A DNA stretch of 64,000 nucleotides. Origin: Durusdinium trenchii (taxonomy: Eukaryota; Sar; Dinophyceae; Suessiales; Symbiodiniaceae). The stretch lies in the NCBI GenBank assembly GCA_963970005.1, contig CAXAMN010022695.1:183560-247559 (forward strand), read 5' to 3'. The notes beneath the pieces were generated by a model. It saw only the letters and a program-made list of their open reading frames with translations, was not told where the DNA came from and did not search any database. Position numbers and translations under genes: made by a program. This document shows, in pieces, positions 11,816 through 23,060 of this stretch. The first letter of the stretch is position 1, and every line of letters starts with the position of its first letter.

Positions 11816-13025
11816 TGAAAAAACAATCCAATATGAAGAGGTGTTACAATCCAAATGCGTTTGTTTGTTAGTTAATCGTCTATCATGAGATTTGAGAGCG
11901 ATTGGAGAGTCGCAGATTCAGAAGGCCAGTCGCAGATGTTAAAACCATATTTAATTTGCATTGGATGTTTGGTACGTTATTAGTTATCAGTTATCGATAA
12001 ATGACAAACACATGGGGAAGCTCATGACACACGTTACTATTCCTTAATGGTTGTTTGTTGTCATAGGAAACAAGCTATCGCCAGACAACGTGGGTACATC
12101 TCCGTTGGGACTCCCCAGTTGGGACTTCCGTAGTCACTCCAGCCGCAGTATTGTGTGCAAAGCCAAGGTGGGGGGAGTTTGGGCAGAACAAATACATCAC
12201 TCACCCAGGTCCAAAGACCCGGAACCATCAAATGGACCGGACTGGAAGACAATGGAAGACATGTTTTCCTCTACAACCCGACGTGGTTTTCAGGTTCCAT
12301 GTTGGGCCTCAGGACCTGGAAGACATGTTTTTGACTGTGGCACCCATTGGATTGTTTGGTTTGTTATGCTATGTTGATGCTCTTCAGGTCTTGTGTTTGT
12401 CGCTATGTTTTACCCGGTTGTTATGATAATTATGATATCTTATTATGTTTCCAGACGGCGACACCAAACAAACGCAACATATCTTTGACACTCTTTGACA
12501 GCCTTAACTCCAAACAACACAAGGCAATCACTTGGTTTCTCTCATTATAATGTTGATCCCTATAAATCCCAGAGCCTCCCTTTGGGGAACCTGTACCGTT
12601 CATCCGAGCGTCGCACCCGTGAAACCTCGCGAAGGTGACGATCATCGGCAATGTCTCCGGCGATGCCATGCTGGCAGAGTTTGAAGAACCGTGAAGAACC
12701 AAGAAAAAAAACACACATATCATTTAGATTATATATATTTAGAAACGGTATATATAACACATAAACGGTTTATTACACACATAACACAAAAAAATAAAAG
12801 AACCATAAACGGTATATATATATATATACATCTTTGTTGTTTTGTTTAAATGTTATTTCATGGTAGGCCCTGGGCCTGGTTTTTAGGTGATCCGAAAAGG
12901 CATCTTCCTCTACTTCGTTGTGGACCCCCAAAAAAACTATGTACTGACTCGTGTGTTCTATTTAAGGTGTTTAGAGGGGTTTGTACCCCGCAAGCTACGT
13001 GTGTGAATTGTGGAACCTTAAAAAG

Positions 13026-13120
13026 AGGCCCCAACAGGAGGAACAAAGAGCCACAGCTTCTGAACAACCGGATGCGCTGGATGGGCACGAGATTTCGCCA
13101 GACCAGGACTCGTTGTTGGG
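13026..13120 (+). CDS. candidate internal exon, acidic disordered segment
   Basis: Reads PQQEEQRATASEQPDALD then GHEISPDQDSLL between AG at 13024-13025 and donor GG|GTGGTG, leaving in phase 2. Composition is that of a disordered acidic linker. The next supported exon at 13521 enters in phase 0, so they are not directly joined. Confidence 0.35.
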
Positions 13121-13520
13121 GTGGTGAAAGATCCCCCTTAAACCTCTTTTGGACACCTTCATGTGGGATATATAGAGAAGATTGGGGTCATTTGGGTCAT
13201 GCGAATTGCGGATGGTGTGCTTCACGTGGGATCTTGTGACCATTTGAGTAGCTGTTGCAACTGAAGGGACTGGGAGCGTGTTGCTTGGTGATGTTTGGCC
13301 CACCGGTGAACATGAACTCCGGACACCGGAGACCAACTGACGGGCTACTGGGAACAGGACTGGAACGTTGAGAGGAGAGTTCCATAGAGTCCCTATGTGT
13401 TTTTGTAGTGACCTTCAATTTCATCGTTTTGGGAAAAACAAAGCTTGGATTCCCCTTATTTATTTGGGGATGAGTCAAAACCTGGAGCTCTGGTCCACGT
13501 AACTTGTCCATTCTCGGTAG

Positions 13521-13790
13521 GTCAAGGACTGTCATGGTGAGCCGGACGCCGAACTCCTGCGCCAGGCCACCCGTTTGTCTCGCGGGCTGCAGACCATGCT
13601 GGGAGTTGGTGGTTCTGTCCGACAGGCGCGGGTCTTCTGCAGGGTTCCGCAGGACATTGAAAGGTGTTTCTATTCAGTTTGTTCCGGGATTTTGTGGTTG
13701 TCGTTGTTGGTTGTTCTTCTCCTCATCAGGCAGGTTCTCCTCGGCACCGAACACCTCATCGACTGCGGGCTTGTCGTGACCCCCTCCTGA
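13521..13790 (+). CDS. 3' end of an unrecognised gene, two exons in phase
   Basis: Exon 13521-13663 follows acceptor TTCTCGGTAG and reads GEPDAELLRQATRLSRGL then QTMLGVGGSVRQARVFCRV before donor AAG|GTGTTT, leaving two bases. Exon 13730-13790 follows CCTCATCAG, supplies the single missing base, and reads QVLLGTEHLIDCGLVVTPS to TGA at 13788-13790. Codon third positions are strongly G/C in both. The 66-base intron has a pyrimidine-rich 3' end. The protein is helical and basic; no family is recognised. Confidence 0.65.
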   Translation, partial: VKDCHGEPDAELLRQATRLSRGLQTMLGVGGSVRQARVFCRVPQDIERCFYSVCSGILWLSLLVVLLLIRQVLLGTEHLIDCGLVVTPS

Positions 13791-14083
13791 ATCGCACGTG
13801 TCGCTGTGTCGCTGTGCGTCGAAGGTGGTCGACGGTTCATAACGGTTCATCCGGCCCCCATCTTCTCCTCGCTTCTCCTGGTCCGGTGGGTGGGCTGCAG
13901 CATTGGACACGTCAGCCGGTGCTGCAGGATTGGGCGTTGATGTGTGTTAGATATACATCGATTTCAGAGCCTTTACAGAAATGAATGCTGAGTCTTCAGA
14001 TTGCACAGGACCATTGGTCTTCCGAGTTTCCGGCGGTTTTTCCGAGTTTCTGGAACCAAATTGGTGAAGTTTCATGGCTGAAG

Positions 14084-14174
14084 GGTCTGCCCCTGCTGGC
14101 GGTTCTTGTGTCGCGCCTGTCCAACGGTGATCGCTTCGAGGCTGAACGCGGCTCTTGGTCAGTGGAAGTGCAGG
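14084..14174 (+). CDS. candidate internal exon, product unrecognised
   Basis: From AG at 14082-14083 the frame reads GLPLLAVLVSRLSNGD then RFEAERGSWSVEVQ and reaches donor CAGG|GTGTTC in phase 1. The exon could join the candidate at 14864, which supplies the needed two bases. It may belong to a gene starting after the stop at 13790. Confidence 0.45.
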
Positions 14175-14666
14175 GTGTTCGGGGCCCGGGCGTGCTCGGT
14201 TCTGAAAGGAGTCGCTCTTGCGTATCCCAGTCGGATGGGTGTTTGATGGTTTCGGCAGCCACTTGGCATATTGATTCTCATTGGGGCTCGTTTGGTTTCT
14301 CAGGGGTGATTTTGAAGGATGTTTTGAGAAGAATGTTTTGAGAGATGATGCGGCCTTTTGTTCAGCAAGTGTTTAGGATGTTTAAGGTTGTCCAACGAAA
14401 CACCAAAAGTGTAGTTTGACTGGACATTTGTCCTTTGATGTCCTCTTCCCTGCTGTTTTTGGTTTTTAAGTGTTCACAGAAAAGGAGATGCACGACCCAT
14501 ATTTGGTTGTGTGATCTAACATCATGATTGCCAAAATACATCATCTCTCAGTAATAATACATCATCTCTATATCAATCAAACTATCGAAAGGTTCCTAGC
14601 TGAATTTAAACACCATCCTCCACGTTCTCTAGGAATTCGGTCAATCGAGTTCTTTACACTGGGACT

Positions 14667-14757
14667 CACCAACGAAGTGGAAAATCCCCTGTTTCCAGAG
14701 GAAAGTAGTCTTCCAAAAATGGCACATGATCCACTTTCATTCCAGTGAGTCCCATTG
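14667..14757 (+). repeat. snap-back hairpin repeat, copy at 14.7 kb
   Basis: Termini TGGGACTCAC and GTGAGTCCCA are inverted repeats enclosing GAAGTGGAAAATCCCCTGTT..GGAAAGTAGTCTTCC. The same core occurs at 39971-40065, and a diverged partial copy lies near 5430. Probably a small non-autonomous element. Confidence 0.65.
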
Positions 14758-14863
14758 TGAATTGAGTTGTGAATGCCTTCACCCCAAAAATGTTTGACCC
14801 ATGTCCAACCCTCGGAACCCTTTACTGCCACGCGTCGTTCTTCTTCCGCACGTCGCGTCTGAG

Positions 14864-15045
14864 GACCAAGTGCCACGCGTCACGAAGGCACTTCTCGACT
14901 TTCAATGCCTTCACGGACTCTCGAGCAGTTCCTTAGAGGCCCCACTTGGCTCACGGGCTCCGTGGCGCCGACAGACGACCTGTGGCGCCGAACGAAAAAC
15001 CCGCAACACTTGGGACACTCCATGTGGAACTCAGAAACATTATGA
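14864..15045 (+). CDS. candidate terminal exon, product unrecognised
   Basis: The frame TLEQFLRGPTWLTG, SVAPTDDLWRRTKNPQ, HLGHSMWNSETL ends at TGA 15043-15045 with strongly G/C third positions. Taking the AG at 14862-14863 as acceptor gives two bases in, matching phase 1 out of 14174. Alternative acceptors inside the exon are possible. Confidence 0.45.
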
Positions 15046-15566
15046 CGTTGCAATGGGAATCCAATGATCGGTTTAAACTAAAAGAACGACCAGTGACACG
15101 TGTTTTCCCTAGGTTTTAGCTGCCTGCATGGAAAACAACACTTGCCACTTGAGATTGTTTGGGAGGTCACATCGATACTGCGAGAACTGTGTGACACACG
15201 GGTGTTTCCTTCACGCGTGTGACACGAGTTGTTTGTTTGTCCCGATATCCCACCAGTGGTTGATCAGAGTTTCAGCCTTCCCCTGATTCCTTTAACAACA
15301 CAACAATATGTTGTGTTTTTGCCTGGCATTGGATGGACGTTGCATTTAACCTGCGACTATTTGAGTTTGTAGTCGGTTCTGTGCAAAAAACATCAACAAT
15401 TGCAGGCAAAACACGACCGAAACGCCTGCGCACTTGCGGATTCAAGAGGTTCTTGTCTTGTTGAAATATAAGATGAAAGCATTGAAAAAGCATTGGAAAT
15501 ACAAAACGGTTCCATTTTGGCCCTTGTTTCATGTTGATTCTGCCTTGTGGTCTGCGGATTCAAGAG

Positions 15567-16180
15567 GTTCTTGCATCCCGCACTATCCGAAGCGAAGCGA
15601 GTTGGACCATGCTGGATTCACTGGGCCTGGTATCGCCACTCCCAATCAAGGCACATGGGTTTGTGCGACCAGACACGAGCTGTTCCACCTCTCATGTCGC
15701 CTTCCCCTCGGCCCAGACCGCGCGGACCCTGAGCGAGTCCCGGCGGACAGACTCCGTGGTGGATCGTGCGCCGGGCGCAGCAGCTTCGGACGCGACACTG
15801 TTGGGTGTCTATTTATAAGCCCCAACTAGCTGTGATTCGGGGTGTCCATTAACCACCCAACTCCTGGGGGTCCTAAGGAGGATGGGGAGACTGGGAGGGC
15901 GAGATGGCACCAGCTTGACCAGGCAAAAAGGAAAGGCCAAGCAGGATCTCAGACAAGGCAAAAAGGGATCGAACACCGGCTGAGAACATATTTGTTTGAG
16001 TCTTTTTGCTGGAAACCAGGCAGAGAGCACAGCTGCACATGACCAGGTACAGCTGCTACGAAGTTCTTAGCCCAGACACGCTCAGCCCGGGAGCCCGAGC
16101 CCTCGTGGACCGTGGAGGGGCGCTTGAGGTGTGCCGAAGGGGTGAAGGTCGACCCGGTGCTCCGGTCGTACCTGGCATGA
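15567..16180 (+). CDS. 3' end of an unrecognised gene, two exons in phase
   Basis: Exon 15567-15804 reads VLASRTIRSEASWTMLDS, then a Ser/Thr-rich part (PDTSCSTSHVAFPSAQ, SESRRTDSVVDRAPG), and ends ATLLG with one base before GTGTCT. Exon 16047-16180 follows CATGACCAG, adds GT, and reads TAATKFLAQTRSAR, EPEPSWTVEGRLRCAEGV, DPVLRSYLA to TGA. Third positions are almost all G/C in the second exon. The upstream motif GCGGATTCAAGAGGTTCTTG occurs twice (15435 and 15553), so the 5' edge could be duplicated sequence. No family is recognised. Confidence 0.6.
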
Positions 16181-17026
16181 GGAGCTATGACCAGACCTGG
16201 ACCATGGAGCCCTAGGGCCGAGAGCCCGCACAAATCGAGTGGAGTCGTCCACGTGATCTGGAGTGGAAAAGGACATGTTCTTTTGTGATCTAAAAAAGGT
16301 CACTTTTAGACATGGTCTTCAAGGGTATAGAAGTGTCTTTAACCTTTTCACCCCCCCCCCAGCAAAACACATCCTCACGGCAACCTGAGCCCATCCTTGA
16401 AGGCCTTGCATAGCAAACGTTTTGTCTACCGCCCCCCCTTCTCTCAAGTTGTAAGGTTTTTGCTGGACTTCTGGCTCTGGAGGGTTATAAGATGTAAGGA
16501 TTTGGAGTTGGACGCTCATGGACTTTAGGGAACGATGTTGTATTCGGATCCATCTCTCTTTGGCGGTGGGTCTCCTGGGTCGAGGGTGGGCGGGTTCCGG
16601 GTCGACCAGGAGCTCGAAGTTGGACGATGTTTTTGTGATGGTTCTGGTGTTCTTTTTGTGGTGGATGAGTGGGTCTAACCGGTCTAATGTATAGTGATCC
16701 CCAAATAGATTGTGGCCCCGTTCCCAATGCACGTTTAGTGGGGATCTACTTTTCTAGCTGTTTGGGGGTCTATATACCTGAGGTTACATTGAATCATCGT
16801 GTTTGGAGACGCGACATCTTCCGCAGAAGAAAGCTAGACGAACACATTGGACTAGGAGGAGCAATCGATCTTCTGTTCCTTGATGTTGATGGTTGGTTCA
16901 TGATATTTGAGGATGTGACCAAAAACACATCTCAGAGCCAAGTTGCTTTATTCCCAAATCTTTGGAGTCATGCTGTTGTGCTTTTCCAAACATCGCCTGT
17001 ATTCTTTTTGCACGAAACATGTGCAG

Positions 17027-17163
17027 ACCGCACACCCGCACCGCACCTTCTTCAAATGCGGCACCAAGGGGGCCTCAATGTCTCCAGAAGAGGAGCGACG
17101 GCGGCTATTGGAGCAAGAGGCTCTCGGGTTGATTTCTGCAAACGCAGAAGACATATTATTGAT
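17027..17163 (+). CDS. internal exon, Arg/Glu-rich helix
   Basis: Acceptor AACATGTGCAG leads in phase 0 to TAHPHRTFFKCGTKGAS, MSPEEERRRLLEQEAL and GLISANAEDILL, with donor AT|GTGTTT leaving two bases. The SPEEERRRLLEQEAL stretch is a strong helix former. A competing 186-codon frame at 16669-17229 crosses the same bases but has worse codon use here. Confidence 0.55.
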
Positions 17164-17365
17164 GTGTTTTTGTGGGTGGAAACAATGACACCCCAAAGCA
17201 CCATACCTGTAGGTGAACATCCTCAGTAGACTGTACACTTCATCGTTATATACCATGATGCTAGCCACAGGTTCCAAGTAGCCATATGAACATGCAGAGT
17301 TAGGAGAGCTTTGGACTCCGTTGCGGAGCCACTTGTATCTCCACCCAACATCCACTGGACTTCAG

Positions 17366-17582
17366 TATGGCCCATGTCGCCTTTTCACTAGCGAGTCCTG
17401 TCCTCTGTCGCGCTCAAGGGTGCTGTCCCGAGCTGGCGCACTGGGCGAACGAGCGAACGGTCCGCGGGTGGCGACAGGCGGAGTTCTACGGACAGTTCTG
17501 GGAGAGCGCGATCAGCTCCGGCGACTTCCTCGACATCTTCGAGGCTGGCAAGCTGGCTGGCTGGCGGGAAGGCGTCTATGGC
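17366..17582 (+). CDS. internal exon, product unrecognised
   Basis: The core reads CCPELAHWANERTVRGW, RQAEFYGQFWESAISS, GDFLDIFEAGKLAGWREG with almost only G/C third positions, to donor GGC|GTGTAT. With the acceptor TGGACTTCAG it takes one base and matches phase 2 out of 17163; an alternative acceptor (TTTTCACTAG at 17390) would shorten it. The aromatic, acidic composition is unlike a linker, so this is probably a folded domain, not recognised. Confidence 0.55.
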
Positions 17583-18370
17583 GTGTATGTATGAGTTGGG
17601 AATGGTACGTAGTATGAAGGACATAAGAACGGTTTTGAACAGGCACAAGATCGTAGGTAGTGATTTGCAAAAGACCAGGAGGAGGCAGAGAGACACACGC
17701 AACATGCCAGTGTTTTTTTCTTGTTTGCATTCAAACAAGGGATTGAGAGGATAAGACAAGATGGATCCTTTCCACATAACCCACAAGAACTTGTCACCCT
17801 GATTGTGATTGCCAGAGGACTCCAACAGCATGCTTGTTTCCTGGAGTGTTGATTGAGTGTCGCAGTATGACTAGCCGCAAATATTTGTTGTCACTGGGAA
17901 ACCCATTCTTACCACCTTTGGTACTGCAGCAGTATCAGTTTTCGCCCATGAGTTGATATCCCGAGGAAAGACAGGTGGACGCAGAAATCGGATCAAGTTC
18001 AACAGGCTTTCGTTCCAACAACAGTGGATCCACCATGTACAGAGGTCACTCACTATCATCTCACCAGTACTTATTCGTTTCCAACTCCCCCAGTACCCTT
18101 CATTTACCCTCCTGTAGATGAACATGGACCCTTAAAACCACTGCGTGGTAGATGAGAAGAGTCTGCCCGGGGTACCCACCGTACAACACGGTGAGGGGTC
18201 TAACGGCGCTCGCTGGGGCAGTACTGATCGAACAGCCCCGAGACCTAAAAGCTGAACAGACCAAGTGCTACGAATGAATCTGAAGGAGAGTTCCGCTTCG
18301 AGAGCAACTTGAAGAAGGAGCCAAAGCAATTTGGATCACCGGGAACACGCAGAACACGCAGATGGCTTAG
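17583..18370. other. intron or intergenic sequence, nothing recognised
   Basis: Open frames here are short and lack codon bias. No repeat shared with other parts of the window was noticed. Confidence 0.4.
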
Positions 18371-18542
18371 TCGGCGGCTTCGTTGTCCATTTCCCAAGCA
18401 GGCTGATGAGGAACACCTCATTCTTGAGCCCGGTCGCCATCTTCCCTGCATCGCAGGTCGAAGTCCAAGAGCTGCCGCCCGGTCAGACAACTTCACCGCG
18501 CCGTGGCAAGCTAGTTGGGGAGCTCGGAAGCAGGAGGATCTG
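18371..18542 (+). CDS. internal exon, product unrecognised
   Basis: After AG at 18369-18370 the frame reads GGFVVHFPSRLMRNTS, FLSPVAIFPASQVEVQ, ELPPGQTTSPRRGKLV and GSRRIW, leaving two bases before GTCCGA. Codon bias favours this over two other open frames on the same bases. It may follow the exons at 17.0-17.6 kb. Confidence 0.5.
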
Positions 18543-19968
18543 GTCCGACCATGATGCTTTGCTATGCTTTGTTAGATTTTGGAAATGCTTGGTTGGGTCC
18601 AGCAAGATTGAATATGTTGTTTTCTAGCTGGCTAGGGAGGGGGACGTGGTTTTGAAGGCACCAATGGCTATCAGTCCATGTCTGGGTTTCCTTTCCGTTC
18701 CAATAATTTTTTGTGGGCTCGGTTTTCTTGGGATTTCTAGAAGGCTTGTGACAAGCTGCTTGTACGAACTCTTTAGACTCTGATACAATTCCCAAGAAGC
18801 CAACAATTTACTATCCCCACATCAATTCCCCAGGAAACACCGAGAGGTGTTGGGATATGTGAGTTAGGATATGTTCACTGCTAGGGGTACGTTTGATTTC
18901 GGAAGTGTAGTCCAGCATTCTTTTCCAGAAGCATCAACATCTTGTCTAGTTGATGGAAGGAACACCACCACTTGACAGGTCACGCAACGACAATTTATAT
19001 AGACAATTTCTGTATAGGTGGGTATTAGCCGCATCGGCATCTGCCACCCCCCAGTCGAGTCTATTCTTAAAAGACAAACCTCAACTGAAATTAAGGATTC
19101 TGTATGATTCTGTGCGTTTATGTCCGTTTGCAATGTGTTTGAGGTTTCTCAATTTGTTTGGATTTCTTCAAATTTATTGCATCAAGTTGGTGCATAACTC
19201 TGACTATCCTAAACTGTGTAAACGTTGCTCTCCCAGTCGTCGCGCCACCTGCCAGGAAGGCCCTGAGTTGAATATGGCCCTCCAGGCAGGGAAGTGAAGA
19301 TTTGAGTCACAGTCACTGGGCCCAGTAGGGCGTCTTCCACTTCTTTGTGTAGGCAAACCCTCAGGAAGAACGTGTTCTCTTCTTACCGGCTCTTAGAACA
19401 CCTATATGTGGATCAGCCACGGTCGAATTCAGAACTCCGTTTTTCTGTGGCCGGTGTGGGATCGTCAACTATCACAGTCCAAACGTGTTTCAACTAACAA
19501 CGTGTCTTGCGAGGTGTGGAACTGCAACCCCTGTGAGGTGAGAAGAAAGCCATCCAGTCTTGCGGGATTCTACGGGGAAAAGGTGGTCAATTAGGAAAGC
19601 TTTCGTCCCAGTGGTGTATAGCAACACAAACTCTCCAGTGTCGTCACATGATGTCACATGAGTATGTAAAATCCACTAAACCAAGCAGGTCTTGATCTAC
19701 TTTTCCTAGTGCCAGGTTGACGCTTGAGGGAATCTCCACATGTTCAGCCGGACTCAAAGCCTCATGTCCTCCTATGAACCAGCGGGTTGAGTGGCAGTGG
19801 TTCATTGCCCTCGATTTACTTCTTACGAACTTGGGATCTTGTCTCCTACTGGCTGTTCACCTTGAAGCATGTTAATTTCAATTGTGGTACAGTATATATA
19901 CACCCTCCCTGCTAAACTAGATCCCCACTAAACATGTAATGGAAACCCTGCCGTCTTTTTTCGTTTAG
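18543..19968. other. no supported exon
   Basis: No frame combines splice sites with coding bias. The ORF at 18950-19297 is A/T-rich in third positions and is treated as chance. Confidence 0.35.
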
Positions 19969-22197
19969 TTGCCCAAAATAGCGCCAGAAGGTCAATCAGA
20001 ATCAGTGCGGGCCGTGGAACTCTGGCGTTCCACGCCGTGGGAATTCGGACGCAGAATTTCGCAGAGACTTCGGTTTTTGACACATTTATATATGCCGCAT
20101 TTATATATTTACCTACCTGGACCCCTTTTCAACTACCCCAACGTAGGCATAAGATATGCTGATATGCAACACATGGAGTGTTTATAGGTACCTTGAGGGA
20201 CTCAAAAACATCCCTCGGTCGACTTTGGAAGCAAGATGAAGCAAGAGGCGGAGTAAGGAGATCACCCCCCCAGCTGAAGGAGGATCACCATTGGCCTGCA
20301 GGCTTTTCCTAATCTTCTTGTACAGGCTGCAGGAGAACGAAGCATGTGCTGACGACTATGAACTCTCACTGGCTCATGTTTTTGCATGACTCGCTTGCCC
20401 TAATTTGAGATAATTTGAGCATGTTTGAGCTATGTCAATGTCTCTGGTTGTATCAGCCTCGAATGGCAATGCTCCGTCTTGGGGAGTGTGTTTATTTCTA
20501 TTTTTGTGCTTGCCTGGTCGTTTGGTTTCTGCAACTTTCAACTATACTCGTATAATCTCTGAAACCAACCCCTAAACTACTAAAACCAGACTCTTGATCA
20601 TTTCGTCATGTTGGAACTCTTTCTTTGGGTTGGACCTTCGCCGCAACCAAAACCGGCTGCAGACCTTGGGCCTGCTGGCAGAGTGTGGAAAAGCCGTGCG
20701 TGAGTTCTGGCAGAACTCCGGCATGAGCCTGCAGCAGTTCAGGTGCGAATCCCTCTGTTCGCGCCGCGGGCTCGGGGCGCGCGCGCACGGCGGCCGGGGC
20801 GGTGGGCGACGAAGCCGGTCGAGTCGCAGGGAGGCGGAGCTTGGAGCTACGAACGGTCCCCAATCCCTTGCTAGTTGATTGAAGAACACTCCCCAAGATT
20901 CCCCAATGGGTTTTGTAAAGCTTCATATCGTTTTGGTGTTTCTTTAATCGGCGTCTATAGGTTGGAAAGAGCTGCGATAGGGACTGGTCAAAATCTGCAG
21001 AGTATGTAAAAGTGTATCAACAGGCGGAAGTGACTCAAGCTACACTTGGATTGTGTGTGTGACGGATTTTGGTGAGACTGGGCTCTCTAAACATGCAACG
21101 CGGGCCTATGTGTTTCGCTCTGTAAAACGGATGTTTTTGGGTGCAATTAACTTGGATGCATTGAATTGCAATCATGCAAGAATTCAACAACAACAACAAC
21201 AACAACAACAACAGAATCACAGCAACGAGGAAGACACATGCTCTACCTGAGGAAGGCTTACACATTTAGTTCTTTTTCCACTTGATTGTCATTTTTGTTT
21301 GGCGCATGACCTCTCCAATCCTGACTGTTTAAACAGTACCAAAGCGACACCAAACGGAAGACAATGCCTACAACGATGTATGCATCAACTTGGTTCAATC
21401 TGGTTGATCGTAAGATATCCTGAACCGATAACATGCACACAGCATCACACACAACCATGCAATTACCTCAATACAGTTCGGCATATACTATAGTAATATA
21501 TATATATATTTAGTTATTTATTTATTTACTTTATTTGTGAGATCTCCAGTAACAAAAATTGTATATCTCAGTGGCATTGAGTGTAGGTTGCATGTTCAAG
21601 GCATCTCTTTCATTGGGGACGGGATCCAAGGGGTCATCGTCCAGGTGTTCGTACAGTAGCTTCAGTAGCTAGATGGCACAAACCCCCAAGAGGATTTTGA
21701 GATGGGGGTCCATACACAGTAAACCACCTTTTGGGGGGTTTGTGCCATCTATTCTGAAACTTGTAAATGGTTGAATTCATCCGGCAATGGTATGAACACC
21801 CGATAGCCGTGGTAGCTGTGGTGGTCTTCTGGAAGTTCAGCCGTCAAAAGTATGCTCACACATATGATATGCGTATCCAATCCATAGACAAATGAACACT
21901 ACCGCCCGCTATATAGAGCAGGACATAGTAGGACCTTTTGCAGAAGTTTGTCATTGGGATGAGGTGGTAAACATTTGTTCTCAGACCAATGTGGATTGAG
22001 CTTGACAACTCTACTCATACACTATACACACTCAAAAGACCTGAACCCAATCCCTCCCACTTCTCGAAAATGCTACAAGTTCTCGAAGATCGCGCCAGGA
22101 AGATGGCGATGAACCCCGGCGCCCGCATGGTCGCGGAGGGCCCTGGCCGCCGCGAGGTGCCGACGAACCTGAAGTCACGGCAGAGCCTCGGCGCGAG
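19969..22197 (+). CDS. unrecognised gene, three exons in phase
   Basis: Exon 19969-20072 (acceptor TTTCGTTTAG) reads LPKIAPEGQSESVRAVEL, WRSTPWEFGRRISQRLR. Exon 20590-20742 reads FFGLDLRRNQNRLQTLG, LLAECGKAVREFWQNSGM, SLQQFR to donor AG|GTGCGA. Exon 22039-22197 (acceptor CACTCAAAAG) reads PEPNPSHFSKMLQVLED, RARKMAMNPGARMVAEG, PGRREVPTNLKSRQSLGAR to donor AG|GTTGAA. Each exon ends with two bases of a codon and each next exon starts with one, so the frame is continuous. The 5' part of the middle exon is the weakest. Helical, basic protein; family not recognised. Confidence 0.6.
20743..20880. other. GC-rich tract after donor
   Basis: A block with GGGGCGCGCGCGCACGGCGGCC lies just inside the intron. 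Reading straight through the donor gives an RS-like tail ending TGA at 20878, a possible alternative 3' end of the gene. Confidence 0.3.
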
Positions 22198-22820
22198 GTT
22201 GAAAGCATGCACATATATGCAAAGTGTGATAGAATTTGATAGATACCTGTCAGTGTGCCTTGCAACAATCACTAACCTGTTGGTAAAAGAAAAAAAACCT
22301 CACAGGTGCCTGGTAAGTTTTACAGAACGTATGGCTTTGGAATTTCATAGGGATACCCCTTGGGCGCTCTCTGGGTAGACTGGTCTATTTCCTCTTGGGG
22401 ACGTATCCCTAATACACACCCATATTGATAGTTGGTTGGGTACTGTACTGTATCAGACAGGACAATTAGCAGGGAAGGGGTAGGAGCAGGGAAGAGGTAG
22501 GATTGTTTTATTGTTTTATCAACTTCTTTTTTGCATGACAGTCAGTATATGTCAGTGTGTAAAAAACTGATTCGTTAAGATAAAATTAGCCACTACTGGT
22601 TTTCACACAGTCGAGCTGACTGGACAGCGACGCTCAGTTGATTCATGAAGAGTACTGGAGTTGCAGATGAGATGCTGGTGGGTACTGCAGGCCGCCTACG
22701 ATCCAGTGGTCATGCCCCCAAAAGTGACAGACCTACTTTGGCGTGGATCGCTCGGGTGATCTCAGAGCAGCACCCTTGAATTCGAACATCGAGATGGAGC
22801 TCCTTGAGTTGCACTTGCAG

Positions 22821-22866
22821 ATCATTACTTCTTCGTTGACTTCCTGGAGACGCAGATTTTTGAGCG
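22821..22866 (+). CDS. candidate short exon
   Basis: Acceptor GCACTTGCAG is followed by two bases and HYFFVDFLETQIFE with G/C-rich third positions. The exon may end at a GC donor (CG|GCTGTG) or run further. The DFLET motif is reminiscent of the last ferritin helix, but the flanking residues do not fit, so no name is given. Confidence 0.3.
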
Positions 22867-23060
22867 GCTGTGCACATTCATAGATGGACTAGTAGTTTAA
22901 ACCTTGACCGGCCAGAGAGTTTTCTTAGTGCCCCTTTCGCTAACCAACTACGCCAACTTAAGCAGAATAAATTATCCGAATTCAAGGTCTTACTTGATAA
23001 AACGCTTGGCAAAGAGCCCCCAAACAAACAAAGCAGACGTATTTCCAACTGTATTTTGTA

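Noticed and set aside
16319-16732. 137-codon minus-strand frame (NFELLVDPEPAHPRPRR)
   Set aside because: Moderately coding-like, but no splice sites or partner exons on the minus strand were found; it could be an old element.
22791-22880. Ferritin-like ending (DFLET)
   Set aside because: Flanking residues and the following helix do not fit ferritin; kept only as an unnamed short exon.
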